Assembly: GCA_917880885.1 (NCBI GenBank)
Contig: OU862924.1
Location: forward strand, 28,996,465 to 29,060,464
Direction: 5' to 3'
Length of the DNA: 64,000 bases
DNA from: Limnephilus marmoratus
Taxonomy: Eukaryota > Arthropoda > Insecta > Trichoptera > Limnephilidae
Below are positions 1-10,109 of the stretch, piece after piece (positions within the stretch are counted from its first letter, which is position 1; the number at the start of each line of letters is the position of its first letter). The notes beneath the pieces are model-generated. The model ran no database searches. It was not told the origin of the DNA and saw nothing but the letters and a program-made list of their open reading frames with translations. The translations under genes and the position numbers were made by a program.

Positions 1-1570
1 AATATGTTCTATAGTTTCGGGAAAAGCCAAACATTTTCTACATAAATCATCAATTTGATTTATATCTTTGATTATATGCTTTCTATAATTTTTAGTATTA
101 AGACTCTATCTTGAATGGCAAGCATAAATCCTTCTATTTCTGCGCTCAACTCTCCAATACTCAACCATTTGTTTGACGAAAGTTTGTCAACATACGTTTG
201 GTTGAGATAATTGAAGTGTTTTGCGTGAATAATTTTATTTGACCAGGAATCTAATAATTCCTGGTTAGTATTTATAAGAATGTTGGCATTCTCGTCATAT
301 AAATTTAAAGGTGTAATATTTCTATCTGCCTTGCAAATTATTTTGTGCATTTCTGAGCTATTAGCTTTCCTATGGAAAAAAATTCTAAGCATTTCTACCT
401 GATTGTATTTCAAAGATGTTATTTTGACTACACCCCTACCTCCTAAATTTCTAGGTAAATTAATTCGTTCTATAGCTGAATTTGGATGATGGCAATTAAA
501 TTTTGTTAACGTAGTTCTAATTAATCGTTCTAAACTATCTTAATCTGTATTGGACCATTTAATTATGCCAAATGAGTACGTTAGTAGAGGTATTGCCCAA
601 GTATTTATTGCTTTTACTAAATTTTTAGCAGATAGATTGCATTTTAAAATTTTTCTGATCCTAGTTTGAAATTTAATCCTAATATCATTTTTAATACTAG
701 TGTGATCTAATCTATTCGATTGCGGGTATCCTAAATATTTATAAACCTCATCTCCTTTCATACTTTGAATTTTGAAATTTCTAAATATACCCTCGTCTCC
801 ATCTACAATTTTGCCTTTCTCTATATGGATAGTTTTACATTTATCTAAACCAAAAGTCATTTTAATATCATCAGAAAAAATTTTAACTACCTTAATCATT
901 TTCTCTAAATTTGATTCAGAATTTGAAAATAATTTTATATCATCCATATATAATAGATGTGAAACTATACTACTCTCTCTTGTATTACCCTTAATTTTTA
1001 TTCCAAACTTGCTTTTAATTAACATTTTAGAAAGGGGATTCAATGCTAAGCAAAACCAAAGAGGGCTCAATGAGTCTCCTTAAAAAATTCCTCTTTTTAT
1101 TGAAATGCCCGGTACTACTATTTTCTTACCTTTTAAATTAACTAGCAAATCTGTATTCCAAAAGGACATAATATTTTTCAAAAAGCTAATTATAATTGGG
1201 TCAACTTTATATATTTTTAATATTTTGATTAGCCACGAGTGCGGGACACTATCAAAAGCTTTTTGATAATCTATATAATAAGTATGTAAATTACGCTTTT
1301 GATTTTGAATTTGTTTTAAAATTACAGAATCAATAACTAACTGTTCTTTACATCCCATATGTTTTCTGCGACAACCTTTTTGTTGTTCAGATAAAATATT
1401 TTTTTCATCCGAATGAGTATATATTAAATCTGTCAAGCAAGAGGTTAAAATTTTGTATGTTGTCGGTAGACATGTAATGGGTCTATATTGAGAGGGATTA
1501 TTAATATGTTCGCTTTTAGGCAACATATAAGTAATACCCTTAGTTAGAAAATTAGGAAAATTTTGAGGTT
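1..1570 (-). pseudogene. R2-like non-LTR retrotransposon, 5'-truncated and broken
   Basis: On the minus strand one reading frame runs from about 1570 down to the left window edge and encodes the palm/thumb half of a LINE reverse transcriptase. Visible motifs are QYRPITCLPTTYK, a YQKAFDSVPHSW block, the active-site segment LLYMDDIKLF near 950 and the downstream YLGYPQ block. The frame is interrupted twice by TAA: at 1080-1082, where a glutamine is expected before GDSLSPLW, and at 540-542, after WSNTD. A lost A near 92-94 shifts the frame, after which a CRKC..H zinc-knuckle start is readable at the window edge. That knuckle arrangement resembles the R2-type group, so the clade is an inference. 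The 5' end stops at an ATT microsatellite, which fits truncated insertion. No endonuclease is visible; the element is dead. Confidence 0.8.
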
Positions 1571-1630
1571 TATTTATTATTATTATTATTATCGATCGTT
1601 TAGATTATTATTATTATTTCTTCTTAATTT
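1571..1630. repeat. ATT/TTA microsatellite
   Basis: Two runs of ATT/TTA triplets lie directly at the truncated 5' end of the R2-like LINE and next to a second LINE tail. It may be the tail microsatellite of the neighbouring element. Confidence 0.7.
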
Positions 1631-1639
1631 ATTTATTGT

Positions 1640-1720
1640 TTCTTTACACTGTAGGTAAAAATGTTTACAATACAATTTGTTACCTCACTAGGACAAGCCT
1701 GTGTTGAGGTTAACAATAAT
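1640..1720 (-). mobile_element. LINE 3' tail fragment (family with CACTAGG..GTGTTGAG tail)
   Basis: The block around 1672-1700, with CTCACTAGG then CCTGTGTTGAG, matches the 3' untranslated block of the LINE at 8515-9310 and is also similar to 34060-34110. All three are in the same orientation, with an A/T-rich simple tail on the left. It is a solitary tail with no recognisable coding left. Confidence 0.5.
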
Positions 1721-2099
1721 TTTACAAGTTAACAAAATAACACAAAATTATACAGATTTTGAAAGAACAATATTGTTGTATTTCTTACAGATTGAATCGA
1801 TCTATTACATTGATGGGAATAAGCTCAAAAGTTATAAAAAGAGAGTTTTTCTTATAAAATTAAATATTCAATTAGAGTTTCATAAAAAGTCAATCTTTAT
1901 ACCTATATAAAACAAAGTCGGGTTAGTTACACTTATGGAAATGCGATTAGGTACTGATTATTTCTTTAAACTACGACAACACTGTTGTCTTGGCAACACC
2001 GGTCACCTCACCAGTGTAGTCCCGCCTAAGACCATTCCTACAGAAGCGACCTACGTCATTCCAGTTACGGAACCCGTCTCGAGAACACGCCGCTAAATA

Positions 2100-2935
2100 G
2101 GCCACTTGCATGGACTTCATAACGACTTGGAAAAAACCGTGTGGATACAGTTTTTTACTAAGATTACGAAAATGTTAGTAAAAATTTTTAGAAATGTACA
2201 GTTTTTTTTTATTTTTAAATAAATAAATCCATTATTTGGGCGCGTGACGTCACTACATGAAAATGTTCCTATTAATTTTGTAAAATTCCACACTGATTTA
2301 TTTTTTTTATATGGCATCACTTTGATTTCAGGCGAATTTTTGAATTCGTTCACTAGATTTATTGTTTGTTCTATGCGAACTTATCATTTGGTTTGATTTT
2401 TGACAGATGTTCTGAAGAGAACCCCGTACAATTAATGGGTACGGGGTTCTCTTCAGAACGTGAAGAGGATGTCGGTACATGTTTTAGAGGTATAATGATT
2501 ACGGTGCTGATTTTAACAAAATAAAATTTTATAATATTCTTATAATTATTACAATTTACAAGTTCAAGTATATTACATTGAATTTAATAATATAGACGCT
2601 GTACATTATAATGATTTATGATCAATAAGATGGATCAAGGAAAAAAATATTTATGAGATGCAATATTTTTGGTATGCCTCGTTATTCTCCTGTGCCATTC
2701 GTGTGGAAAACGTTCTTTTTTTTTAAATGATTTTCGGCTATGTAATTATCGTTTTTTCACACCTATAAAATTATGTCCCGTCTTTCCGGTTTATAAAAAA
2801 TGGTCTGATTTTTCGGATTGAAATTTTCAAAAAATCCCAAGGGTTTCAAAAATACGATTAAAAAAAAAATACAGAATGTCTTAGAATATTTGCCTTAACC
2901 GGAAAAAATTTTAAAAAAATGTGATGCAAGTGGCC
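2100..2935. mobile_element. TA-type non-autonomous DNA transposon, copy 1
   Basis: The element is bounded by inverted termini GGCCACTTGCAT (2100-2111) and ATGCAAGTGGCC (2924-2935), each flanked by TA. That is the target signature of the Tc1/mariner group. A second full copy lies at 42164-43020 in the same orientation and is alignable throughout. No transposase is recognisable; short frames inside are not conserved between the copies. It carries a long internal hairpin. Confidence 0.85.
2411..2461. repeat. Internal perfect hairpin of the TA-type element
   Basis: Two arms centred on GAAGAGAACCCCGTAC and its complement face each other across a loop of about 8 nt. The same hairpin exists in the second copy near 42492-42541, with a different loop, so it is a feature of the element. 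Confidence 0.8.
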
Positions 2936-3119
2936 TAATTTTACAATCACATTTCCATTTCTGACCCGCGATCTCTAAAGTGTAAATGTGTCTGTTCAAA
3001 GACTAAATAAATAATAAATCGTGGATAACTCTTTTATTGCTTCATTGAACGCAAGATCCTTCCTGTGGAGTTAAGTAAGTATCATCGATATTACAAAAGG
3101 AGACTTGAAGTAAGGTTCC

Positions 3120-4230
3120 CCACACACTATTTATAACTCGAGACGGGCTGGACCGATTTTGATGATCTTTGATTTGTTGGATTTGTCTCCACCCCAGATA
3201 ACAGAATAACTATTAAAACATCGCAAAAATTCACGAAAAAGAAAGTTATGAAGAAAATTAATTTTTTCATACATTTTGTATGGAAGAATTCTCATATTTT
3301 GAAAGAACTGCAGAAATATTGTGATAGGTATAATATTTAACTGTGCATGAATTCCAAAAATTCAAAAACGTCAAAATATCAATGCACTGATTGTTTTGCT
3401 TTTATTCTTAATCATATAATGCTGCCCCTCTTTCTTACACACTAAATGTCAATATTCGAAAATGAGACAAACGGCGAACGTGTGTCTCTGCACCCCTCCA
3501 AAGGAAAAATACAATAATTATAAATCTCTGAAATGAAACGCATTTTTTTACGTAAGTTCCACTCAGGACCTATGTCATCTTAGGGAGCGTAGAGGGTCTT
3601 TTTAAGGAAGGGTAGGGTAGGAAGTTCTGGGAAGGAAAAAGGCATGAGGAGTGGGTAGGAATCTGGAGGTCAGTGTATCCGGGAGTGAATCCATCCCTCC
3701 AACTGCGGTGCAAGGTCATTGACTTGACCGGGATCGACCTTTTACCTTGAATTTTCCAGCCGGACTCTTTCGACCCATTGGTCGAGAGAATCCGGCTGAA
3801 AAGGTCAAAAGGCCTCGCTCAATCAGTCTCTCTCGATCTTGCCCGCCACGCATCAGGTGGGCAGACGTATCCGCCGCCAAGACCCGCACAAAAGTCACCC
3901 CATGAATCCGGGCACCTCTGCTAAATCACCAAACGTAGCGAACCACTTGGGGTGACCTCTGACAGAGGTTTTGGTTATCGAATAAATGGTTCCCGGGGCG
4001 GCGGCACCCGTACCCGCTTCCTTTCAAAAATTCCCGTAAGTGGAAAAGTAAGAAAATCAAAAAATATGTAAATCCGTACACAACGCCATCTCTAATACTG
4101 ACAAAAACAAAACACGGAAGTTGGGCATCGATAATTGCTTCATTGCGTAATTTTTAACTTAATAAAAAAATTAATTTAATTCAACAGTTATTGATTCTGA
4201 GGCGGTACGAAGTTCGTCGGGTCAGCTAGT
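3120..4230 (+). mobile_element. Helitron-like non-autonomous element with nested insertion
   Basis: The right end reads TTCGTCGGGTCAGCTAGT, the CTAGT-ending terminus typical of insect Helitrons. The left part, with GACGGGCTGGACCGATTTTG near 3142, is the kind of subterminal sequence such elements carry. A SINE-like element on the minus strand (3544-4022) sits inside. The 5' boundary is approximate; no Rep/helicase coding is visible. Confidence 0.5.
3544..4022 (-). mobile_element. SINE-like element E1, near full length
   Basis: Read on the minus strand it starts near 4022 with a GGGTACGGGTGCCGCCGCC block, passes through CACCCCAAGTGGTTCG and ATTCATGGGGTGA, and ends with a 3' block and an A-run (3544-3551). 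Copies or parts lie at 15030, 17210, 20195, 49725, 57528 and 60597. The last ~100 nt match the 3' end of the LINE at 52928-53403. The 60-codon frame at 3716-3898 is not kept in other copies and is not called a gene. The pol III boxes are only weakly suggested. Confidence 0.65.
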
Positions 4231-4423
4231 AGTTCCATATAAATAAAATCGGATATATTTATCCGTGATGCTATCCAGGTTACAAACCAATTCTTAGAAT
4301 GATTGTTTCCAATAAAAAGGGTAGTTGCCTATGACATGGAAAATAAATTAGTTAAAGATAATATTGTTAATTCTAAAAAAAATTGAAATATGAGCTTGAC
4401 TATTAATAGTTTGACAGCAGGGC

Positions 4424-4494
4424 GCAATGGCACAATTGGTAAACGCACGTCCCGGATAGAGAGGTTCTGGGTTCGAGTCCCGGTTGCGACCATT
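4424..4494 (+). ncRNA. tRNA-like sequence (tRNA pseudogene or SINE head)
   Basis: An A-box-like GGCACAATTGGTAAACGC is followed at normal distance by a perfect T-arm, CTGGG-TTCGAGT-CCCGG. The acceptor strands GGGCGCA and TGCGACC pair at six of seven positions. The anticodon arm pairs poorly and its loop lacks the usual T33, so I would not call it a working tRNA. Confidence 0.55.
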
Positions 4495-4599
4495 ATCTTT
4501 TTCCGGGTCTTGTTCTCTTTCATTTTTCGTTTAGATTATTATTATTATCTTCTTCTTCAATGAATAAATAATTATGCACACTTGCATGAATTCATGTTT

Positions 4600-4775
4600 A
4601 TAATGTCTTAAACTAAAATACGTGTCAGCTCAGAGCTGAAATTCTGACATCGGTCCAAAGAAAAAGCAAATAACAACCATATAATATCACACAAATCTGA
4701 CAGCAGATCTCGGCCGAGAACTATCTCGTTCCCACAAAAGATATAGAATAGCTCGTCTGGTAATAAAATGAGATA
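4600..4775. mobile_element. MITE fragment related to 40868-41121
   Basis: It shares blocks such as CACAAATCTGACA, ATCTCGGCCGA and GAATAGCTCGTC with the complete short inverted-repeat element at 40868-41121. The right terminus near 4755-4770 is recognisable, the left is decayed. Confidence 0.45.
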
Positions 4776-4779
4776 GGAG

Positions 4780-5810
4780 TATTAGGCCAACGTAAAAGTT
4801 TTGCAGCCATCTTTTCAGTTTCACATCCCATTATTAGAAAATGCAGAAAGGCGTAGAACTTTTAAAATGAAAATTTCATCGACCATAGAGGAAATGTAAA
4901 AAAGGAAACAAATGTGTTTCCGGAAAACACGCATTAATTTTACTTCCCATCAAGATATAAAACCGAAGATGGTTTTATAACGAGTCAATTTCGTACTGCA
5001 ATCTTCAGACCCGAACTATGAACTTTCAAAGTAGGTATAAAAGAAATATTAAATCAGTTTAGTTTTTCACATTTAACCGATAATAAGTATTCATAAAATC
5101 TAAATTTACGTTAATAGGTAATTGAAAAGTTATTTTACGACTACGTATAGATAGAAAATAGCAGCTTATGAAATGGCGGTTAACCTGCGCATTTTACGGG
5201 CGTTTTGTCAGTAATTATACTTTTTTTTAAATTTGCAAAATAATGATTGTTTTGTTAACTTGAAATTAAAAAGAAGTCCCTGAGCCGAGTAAAGGTTAAT
5301 TAAAAAAGGCAAGGAAAGACCTGTTAAATTAACTTGAAATATTTCTCAGAACAAGCAGAACGTAACAAGGCAGAAAGGTACGCATAATTTAAATTAATTA
5401 CAGAATGTGTGAATAGGGACCTACTCATAAAAAAACAACAATCATCTTTGCTGCTCCTGGGTTGTCTCATCATCTTAATAGAATCTCCGGGGTCAACAAA
5501 ACACTTTGGAATTTATTTTGATGGATTGACAATGGGCTCTGATATCGTATTTAGCACTGTTGTAATAATCTGGACCCGACCTTGAAGTTCCCACCTTATT
5601 TACTAAACACTCGGTCATTACAATACCGACAGCTAAAAGTCATCTGTGAGTAACCTAAAAGATGACCATATATAGTGCCATTAACGGGTGAGCTCTTAAT
5701 CTAATATTAAGAATATAACAATTTCCGTTTATTACTGTTAAAGATAGTTACCAATTGTATTGAACATAAATGAGTATCGTAAATTTGAAAGAAGTTTAAA
5801 ATGCTGTGGC
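4780..5810. other. No feature recognised
   Basis: AT-rich sequence with no open frame, repeat copy or splice-bounded exon that I can support. Probably intronic. Confidence 0.4.
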
Positions 5811-5814
5811 TTAT

Positions 5815-6075
5815 TCGCTCCTGACAAATACTGTCGAACTCGTAGCCACGCCCTATTCTACATACCGCAGGGTCGGACAGATGTCATGGCTCAACACAGC
5901 ATGACAAGAGGTATGGCATTGCTTTAATGCCCTACCAGCGGATATAGATGTGTTTGATATCACCGTACCATGTTTAAAAAAAACTATATACATGTCTTGT
6001 TAGTTGTAAGAAAATTGTACCGTAATTGGACTCACCTGTGTGTCGTACAATTACAAAAAAAAATCTGAGCTTAAC
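5815..6075 (+). pseudogene. LINE 3' end, family D
   Basis: A frame with GRTDVMAQHSMTRGMAL (near 5870-5930) matches the end of the LINE at 23725-24345 (GRTDVLAKHSMTRGV) and of 51025-51235. The 3' untranslated part, with AAAATTGTACCGTAATTGGA, is also shared. The coding is short and broken; only the extreme 3' part of the element was inserted. Confidence 0.65.
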
Positions 6076-6259
6076 GGTGTCTATCATCTACCTTGATGTA
6101 CTTAAATGGAAAAACATATTATTGAATTGCTTTGCGAATAAATTTTAAGGCGATTCAACACGTGAAACATTTGGAATCGGGCCGCTAACAATAACACTCA
6201 TATACGAGTAGATGGCGACAAGGTTTACATTCCCTCGTAACTCTGCCGAAAAAACATTA

Positions 6260-6420
6260 ATTTGATTAAATACTGGTTTTAAAATTTTACACACTAACGT
6301 TAGTGGTTTTCACTTAGATCTTTTAGAAATATTAGAAATTAGGAAAAATGTCAATAGAAATTTAAATATTATTAACAATCAAATTAATTTTGTGAATAAC
6401 CCTAACTTAAACATATTTCC
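6260..6420 (+). pseudogene. Penelope-like element, C-terminal coding remnant
   Basis: A frame without stops reads FKILHTNVSGFHLDLLEILE, followed by IRKN and an asparagine-rich stretch. The pattern 'KILHxxxxGxxLDLLExLEI' is typical of the end of the GIY-YIG endonuclease part of Penelope-like proteins. It is followed 180 nt downstream by a hammerhead ribozyme (6596-6640) and then an ATG-initiated frame MVPQSEFAKFEE that recurs after another hammerhead at 58808. The order fits the 3' end of one unit, a pseudo-LTR and the 5' start of a next one. Confidence 0.55.
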
Positions 6421-6463
6421 ATTGTATTTTTTTGTATTTGTTCTTCTAAGCACATCCCCCTTT

Positions 6464-6535
6464 CCACCTCCCCCCCCCCCCTCTCCCTTGTTGATCTTCT
6501 AAGCACCTCCCCTTTCCACCTCTTTCCTCCCCCAT
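6464..6535. repeat. Pyrimidine-rich tract with a C-run
   Basis: An imperfect duplicate of a block beginning TTCTTCTAAGCAC (about 6440 and 6495) surrounds a run of 12 or so C residues. It lies between the Penelope-like coding remnant and the hammerhead. Confidence 0.6.
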
Positions 6536-6595
6536 TACTTCCATTTCTACCCACGCTTGTCTTTCTATATTTGATCATTTAGTTTTAGTACATAT

Positions 6596-6640
6596 AATGT
6601 CCTGATGAAGAGAACATCGTTCTTGAAACATGTTGACTTT
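6596..6640 (+). ncRNA. Hammerhead ribozyme, Penelope type
   Basis: The core is complete: CTGATGA (6602-6608), stem II GAGAAC/GTTCTT around a 3-nt loop, then GAAAC (6625-6629). A two-pair stem III with loop AT follows (AC-AT-GT), the cleavage residue is T6634 and stem I is GTC/GAC. The minimal stem III is the form described for ribozymes of Penelope-like pseudo-LTRs. Self-cleavage is inferred from the fold, not shown. Confidence 0.75.
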
Positions 6641-6839
6641 TTAAGTAAGGATTGTCGTGGTAAAAACAAAGTTTTTTAAATTATTTCATTAATAAAATGG
6701 TGCCACAAAGTGAATTTGCAAAATTTGAAGAAACTATTTTTTTTGTTCTTATAAATTATATTTTTTTTGTTCTTATAAAAAAAATTATTGATTATTTCAA
6801 AGGCCAATATGTATTCTACTTCCAGGTTGAATAAAGCAT

Positions 6840-7095
6840 CTTATCTTACTAATATTATAAACACGAAAGTTTGTATGGATGTATGTGTGTTTGTTACTCT
6901 TTCATGCAAAAACTACAGAATGGATTTTAATTAAACTTTACAATTTACAATAATATAGCTCAAACATCAGAATAAAATATAGGCTATAATTTATAAAGCT
7001 AGCTAGGAACGGGGACGCACGGGAAAGGTGATTCAGGAAGAAACAATGTATTTTTTTTAAAATGACATTATAACGCATGCCGGGAACCAGCTAGT
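6840..7095 (+). mobile_element. Non-autonomous Helitron
   Basis: It starts near TCTTACTAATATTATAAACA and continues with TTTGTTACTCTTTCATGCAA, a 5' sequence widespread in insect Helitrons. It ends with GCATGCCGGGAACCAGCTAGT, the CTAGT terminus at 7091-7095, next to T. The copies at 25045-25482 and 63083-63590 share these ends. No coding capacity. Confidence 0.75.
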
Positions 7096-7099
7096 TTAA

Positions 7100-7740
7100 A
7101 TATTTATTTCTTGTAACAAGAAACACATATTATATTACACAAACTAACTACCGCCAAGTGTTTGATTTCCGATCCAGAAGTCACGTCCTCTCGAAGATAC
7201 TCTTTGTATCGCCCTGTTGATAAACCACTGCATGAAATGACATCATAAATCATAACATATCTACTCAAATTCAAGATGCCATAGTCCGAATATCTCCAGG
7301 CGAGGAACTCAATTTTACGGTATTCAGAAAGGTTAGCGCTTAATTCTTTTCGATCCATATTTATTATTTCTGTTCACTTCGTATCGAATCAACTCTGCTT
7401 GACAAAGATTAAATGATAGATAAAAAAGTGACCTTTTAGCTAACCGTGCGAGGGTCCTGAACGTTTAAGTGCAGTCTAACGAACCAGAATGCAGCTATAA
7501 AATGCACTCGTCCATTTGCTTACAACCCCAGAGCTCGCTTTCCTGGTAGCTTACCTCCACAACCACCCGAGCTAGATGCGTCATAGAACGGAGTAACATG
7601 CACAAATGTGAAATGGATAAGGTCAATGACAGAATTTATCAAATATTTTTACACGATTTACCAATTTTCTTCCAAAAACGTTAAATGAACACCAAGAAAA
7701 TAAGCATTTTTGAAAATGCTTTAAGGGGGTTTTTTCTAAC
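7100..7740. other. No feature recognised
   Basis: The open frame 7104-7358 (minus, 84 codons) shows no family signature and begins at the Helitron boundary. Nothing else is supported here. Confidence 0.35.
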
Positions 7741-7747
7741 TCTCGTT

Positions 7748-7815
7748 ATACAGGGTGTCCGGAAGTAAAGTGCATTAACTTCGGGAGGTAATTCTACATG
7801 ATGGTAGGAGTAAAA
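7748..7815. mobile_element. MITE terminus fragment
   Basis: ACAGGGTGTCCGGAAGTAAA followed by TCTACATGATGGTAG resembles the inverted termini of the complete MITE at 49379-49654. Only one end is visible. Confidence 0.45.
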
Positions 7816-8119
7816 AGATTAACAACTTTTTCCGAAATTCCAACAATTTTTTCCCATACAAAAAGACGTACCTACCAAAATTCCTTAATGTGATACGATC
7901 TTATCTCGCTGAGCGCCCGCCGGGCACGATTGTGGCCACATTGCATGGTTGTGACTGGCCCGTATCGTAACAGCCCGTATTATAATTGTTTTCACACATT
8001 AATATGCTAGCCTACTTTAAAAGCTAGACACGAAACTAAAACGAGATTCCCTGCGAATATATATTTTTTCATACAAGAAAGCATTTACTTTAACAAATAA
8101 TTACTATTTTTGCAAATAC

Positions 8120-8505
8120 CTCCTTCAACTTCGGTCTCTTTAAGCCGCCGCTACCCGAATTTCTACCGATTTCTTACATATCTCCCTTAAACACTTGAAG
8201 TTTTTAAGCTCTTTAAAAAATATATGTTATTTTTGAAGATAATATCTAGAGGCGTTTCACGCCGAAACGCAAATTATATGAAATTACCTCGATAGAAAAA
8301 AGTATGCTGTATGTAATTATAGTTGTGAAAAAATCACAATGTTTCTTTAAATGATACTTAAGACGCCTTCCATGAGATTTTTGCTCTATTTTAAACGAGT
8401 CGTGTTTTATTAAACATTTTCGCATCGATATCGCTTTAAATATTAGCGCGCTCCTTTAACATTCCATCTTCTTCTTTTTGAGCGCGGATGCGGCGCCTTA
8501 AGATA
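8120..8505 (-). repeat. Dispersed repeat C, copy 1
   Basis: It aligns in inverted orientation with 58198-58615, including the blocks TTGCGTTTCGGC (reverse), ATTTTTGCTCTATTTTAAAC and TTTTATTAAACATTTTCGCAT. No coding or clear terminal repeat is visible, so the class is unknown. Confidence 0.65.
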
Positions 8506-8514
8506 TTTTTTATT

Positions 8515-9310
8515 TATTTATTTATTTATTTATCTATATAAGGTATGTTTACATTACATTATTCGATGCCTGTCTCACTAGGGTATACCTGTGTTGAGAC
8601 AGGCGTAGAGGTACATAAATGAGTATCATACATAAGAATATTTAATTATAACATAAGAATATTTAAGGTAAGATACATACTGATTTATACAATTCAAACA
8701 GAAAGATGATTAAAATTGAGGGTTAATATCATAAAGAGAGCATTATATAGGTGAAGGAAGAGAAGAATCTATATAGGGAGTTATATTATACATATAGTAT
8801 TTTACTTTTTTAAGTTCTTTAATAAGGGTAAGGACGTACGTGAGATGGTAATTCTGTCTATTTGTTATCTATTTTACAGATGTTAGCAGTATGTGACGTC
8901 CAATACTTATAATCCATTTCTTTATATCTTGTTTGTATTTGGTCATTGATTCAGTTTGTCTAATCGTGGCTGGAAGTGTATTGTGTAGTTTGCAAGCTAT
9001 GTATTTAAAGTGTTTTTGTCCAAAGGTGGTTTTAGAAAAGGGAGTTTGGAGAAGTTCTTTATTTTTGGCTCGGGTATTGTGTATCATTTGTGTTGGTTTG
9101 TATAGGATTTTGTTGTTTTTATGTAAATAAAGTAAGATGGATTTTGCGTAAAGCTGTTTAATGTCCATAACGTTGAAAGTATTGAAGATCGTATCGGTGC
9201 TGGTAGTGAGAGGAAGTTTAAGAATTATTTTTATTATTAGTTTTTGAGCTTTAATGATTGGGTCGAGGGAATTAGAATAAGTGTTACCCCAAGCTTTATA
9301 GGTTCACTCT
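8515..9310 (-). pseudogene. LINE 3' end, CR1/Jockey-type, truncated
   Basis: On the minus strand an open frame from about 9300 to 8869 carries the C-terminal part of a LINE polyprotein: YKAWGNTYSNSLDP, an aliphatic/lysine-rich linker, then FSKTTFGQKHFKYIACKL and LHNTLPATIR. These are standard C-terminal landmarks of CR1/Jockey-type proteins. The stop is followed by a 350-nt 3' untranslated region with the CACTAGG..GTGTTGAG block, ending in a TATT repeat at 8510-8533. The catalytic domain is missing by 5' truncation. Confidence 0.7.
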
Positions 9311-9334
9311 TTCATTTCCTCGTAATACTATTCA

Positions 9335-9395
9335 AATTTAAGGCTGTGAGGGAAATATTTTCCTCGAGGCCTCCTAAATGGAGTTAAGCTATGCA
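9335..9395 (+). mobile_element. Short E1/LINE-B 3' end fragment
   Basis: GGGAAATATTTTCCTCGAGG then CCTCCTAAATGGAGTTAA corresponds to the palindromic 3' terminus shared by E1 and the LINE at 52928-53403. Confidence 0.45.
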
Positions 9396-9853
9396 CTTAC
9401 AGTCTTATATTATAAAGATTCCCAAATACGTGGCCTATAGTGTTCGTATGACTAAATGAAGAAGAGGGCAGTATATTGCTCGGTTTAAAATCATTACTCA
9501 TAATATTAATCACAACTTCTTTTTTACTTCTCCAAACCTCAAAAACACTATTATTTTTTTTGTGGCTAACTTCAAGTTTCTTCAGATGTCATACATTGAT
9601 TTTTGTATGAACGTCTCTGACCCGGTCGGTTTTTATTTGCATAGAAATCCGGTCAATTTGATATGTGAGTCGTATTGGCATCGTATACAGCCGATATAAA
9701 TCTGACAGTTACACATATATGGCCGGTATACTCATCCGCAGTGATTATGAGTAACGTTTAACGTTTTTTTATAATATATATTCCGCGATTATGTGTAAGA
9801 CGACAAGCAAAAAGTCAGTCAAAGTTTTAGGAATTCATGCGCTAGGTACTTAC

Positions 9854-9945
9854 CGACATTTCGGAAGCCGGGTGGTCAATGATCTCAAGCTCAGTTTCAT
9901 GTCCGTCCAGTAGTACTGACACGTTCTTTTGTCCATATTCCTCAT
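9854..9945 (-). CDS. Internal exon of an RGK-family small GTPase gene
   Basis: On the minus strand a 92-nt segment is bounded by an acceptor (pyrimidine-rich, TTTGCAG ending at 9946) and a canonical donor GTAAGT (9853-9848). It contributes two bases of a split codon plus 30 codons and ends in phase 0. The peptide includes EEYGQKNVSVLLDG, then HETELEIIDHPASEMS. This resembles the switch I/II segment of RGK GTPases (Rad/Rem/Gem/Kir), in which the usual DxxG is replaced by a divergent 'D-H/W-P-x-x-E-M' type motif; these proteins inhibit voltage-gated calcium channels and shape the cytoskeleton. The sequence is GC-richer and more coding-like than its surroundings and is not repeated in the window. 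I find no other exon of the gene, so introns must be long. I infer family, not which paralogue. Confidence 0.75.
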
Positions 9946-10109
9946 CTGCAAATAAAAATACTTGTTAAAATATATCCAGAAAAAATCACAACAAATAGGT
10001 GCCGCATTGAACGAAGCAGAAATGCGCTGAGGTTATCCAACATACGATATATTCAGATTATAATATTAACGACAGGGCCGGATCTACAATATTTTATTCC
10101 TGGTGAAGA

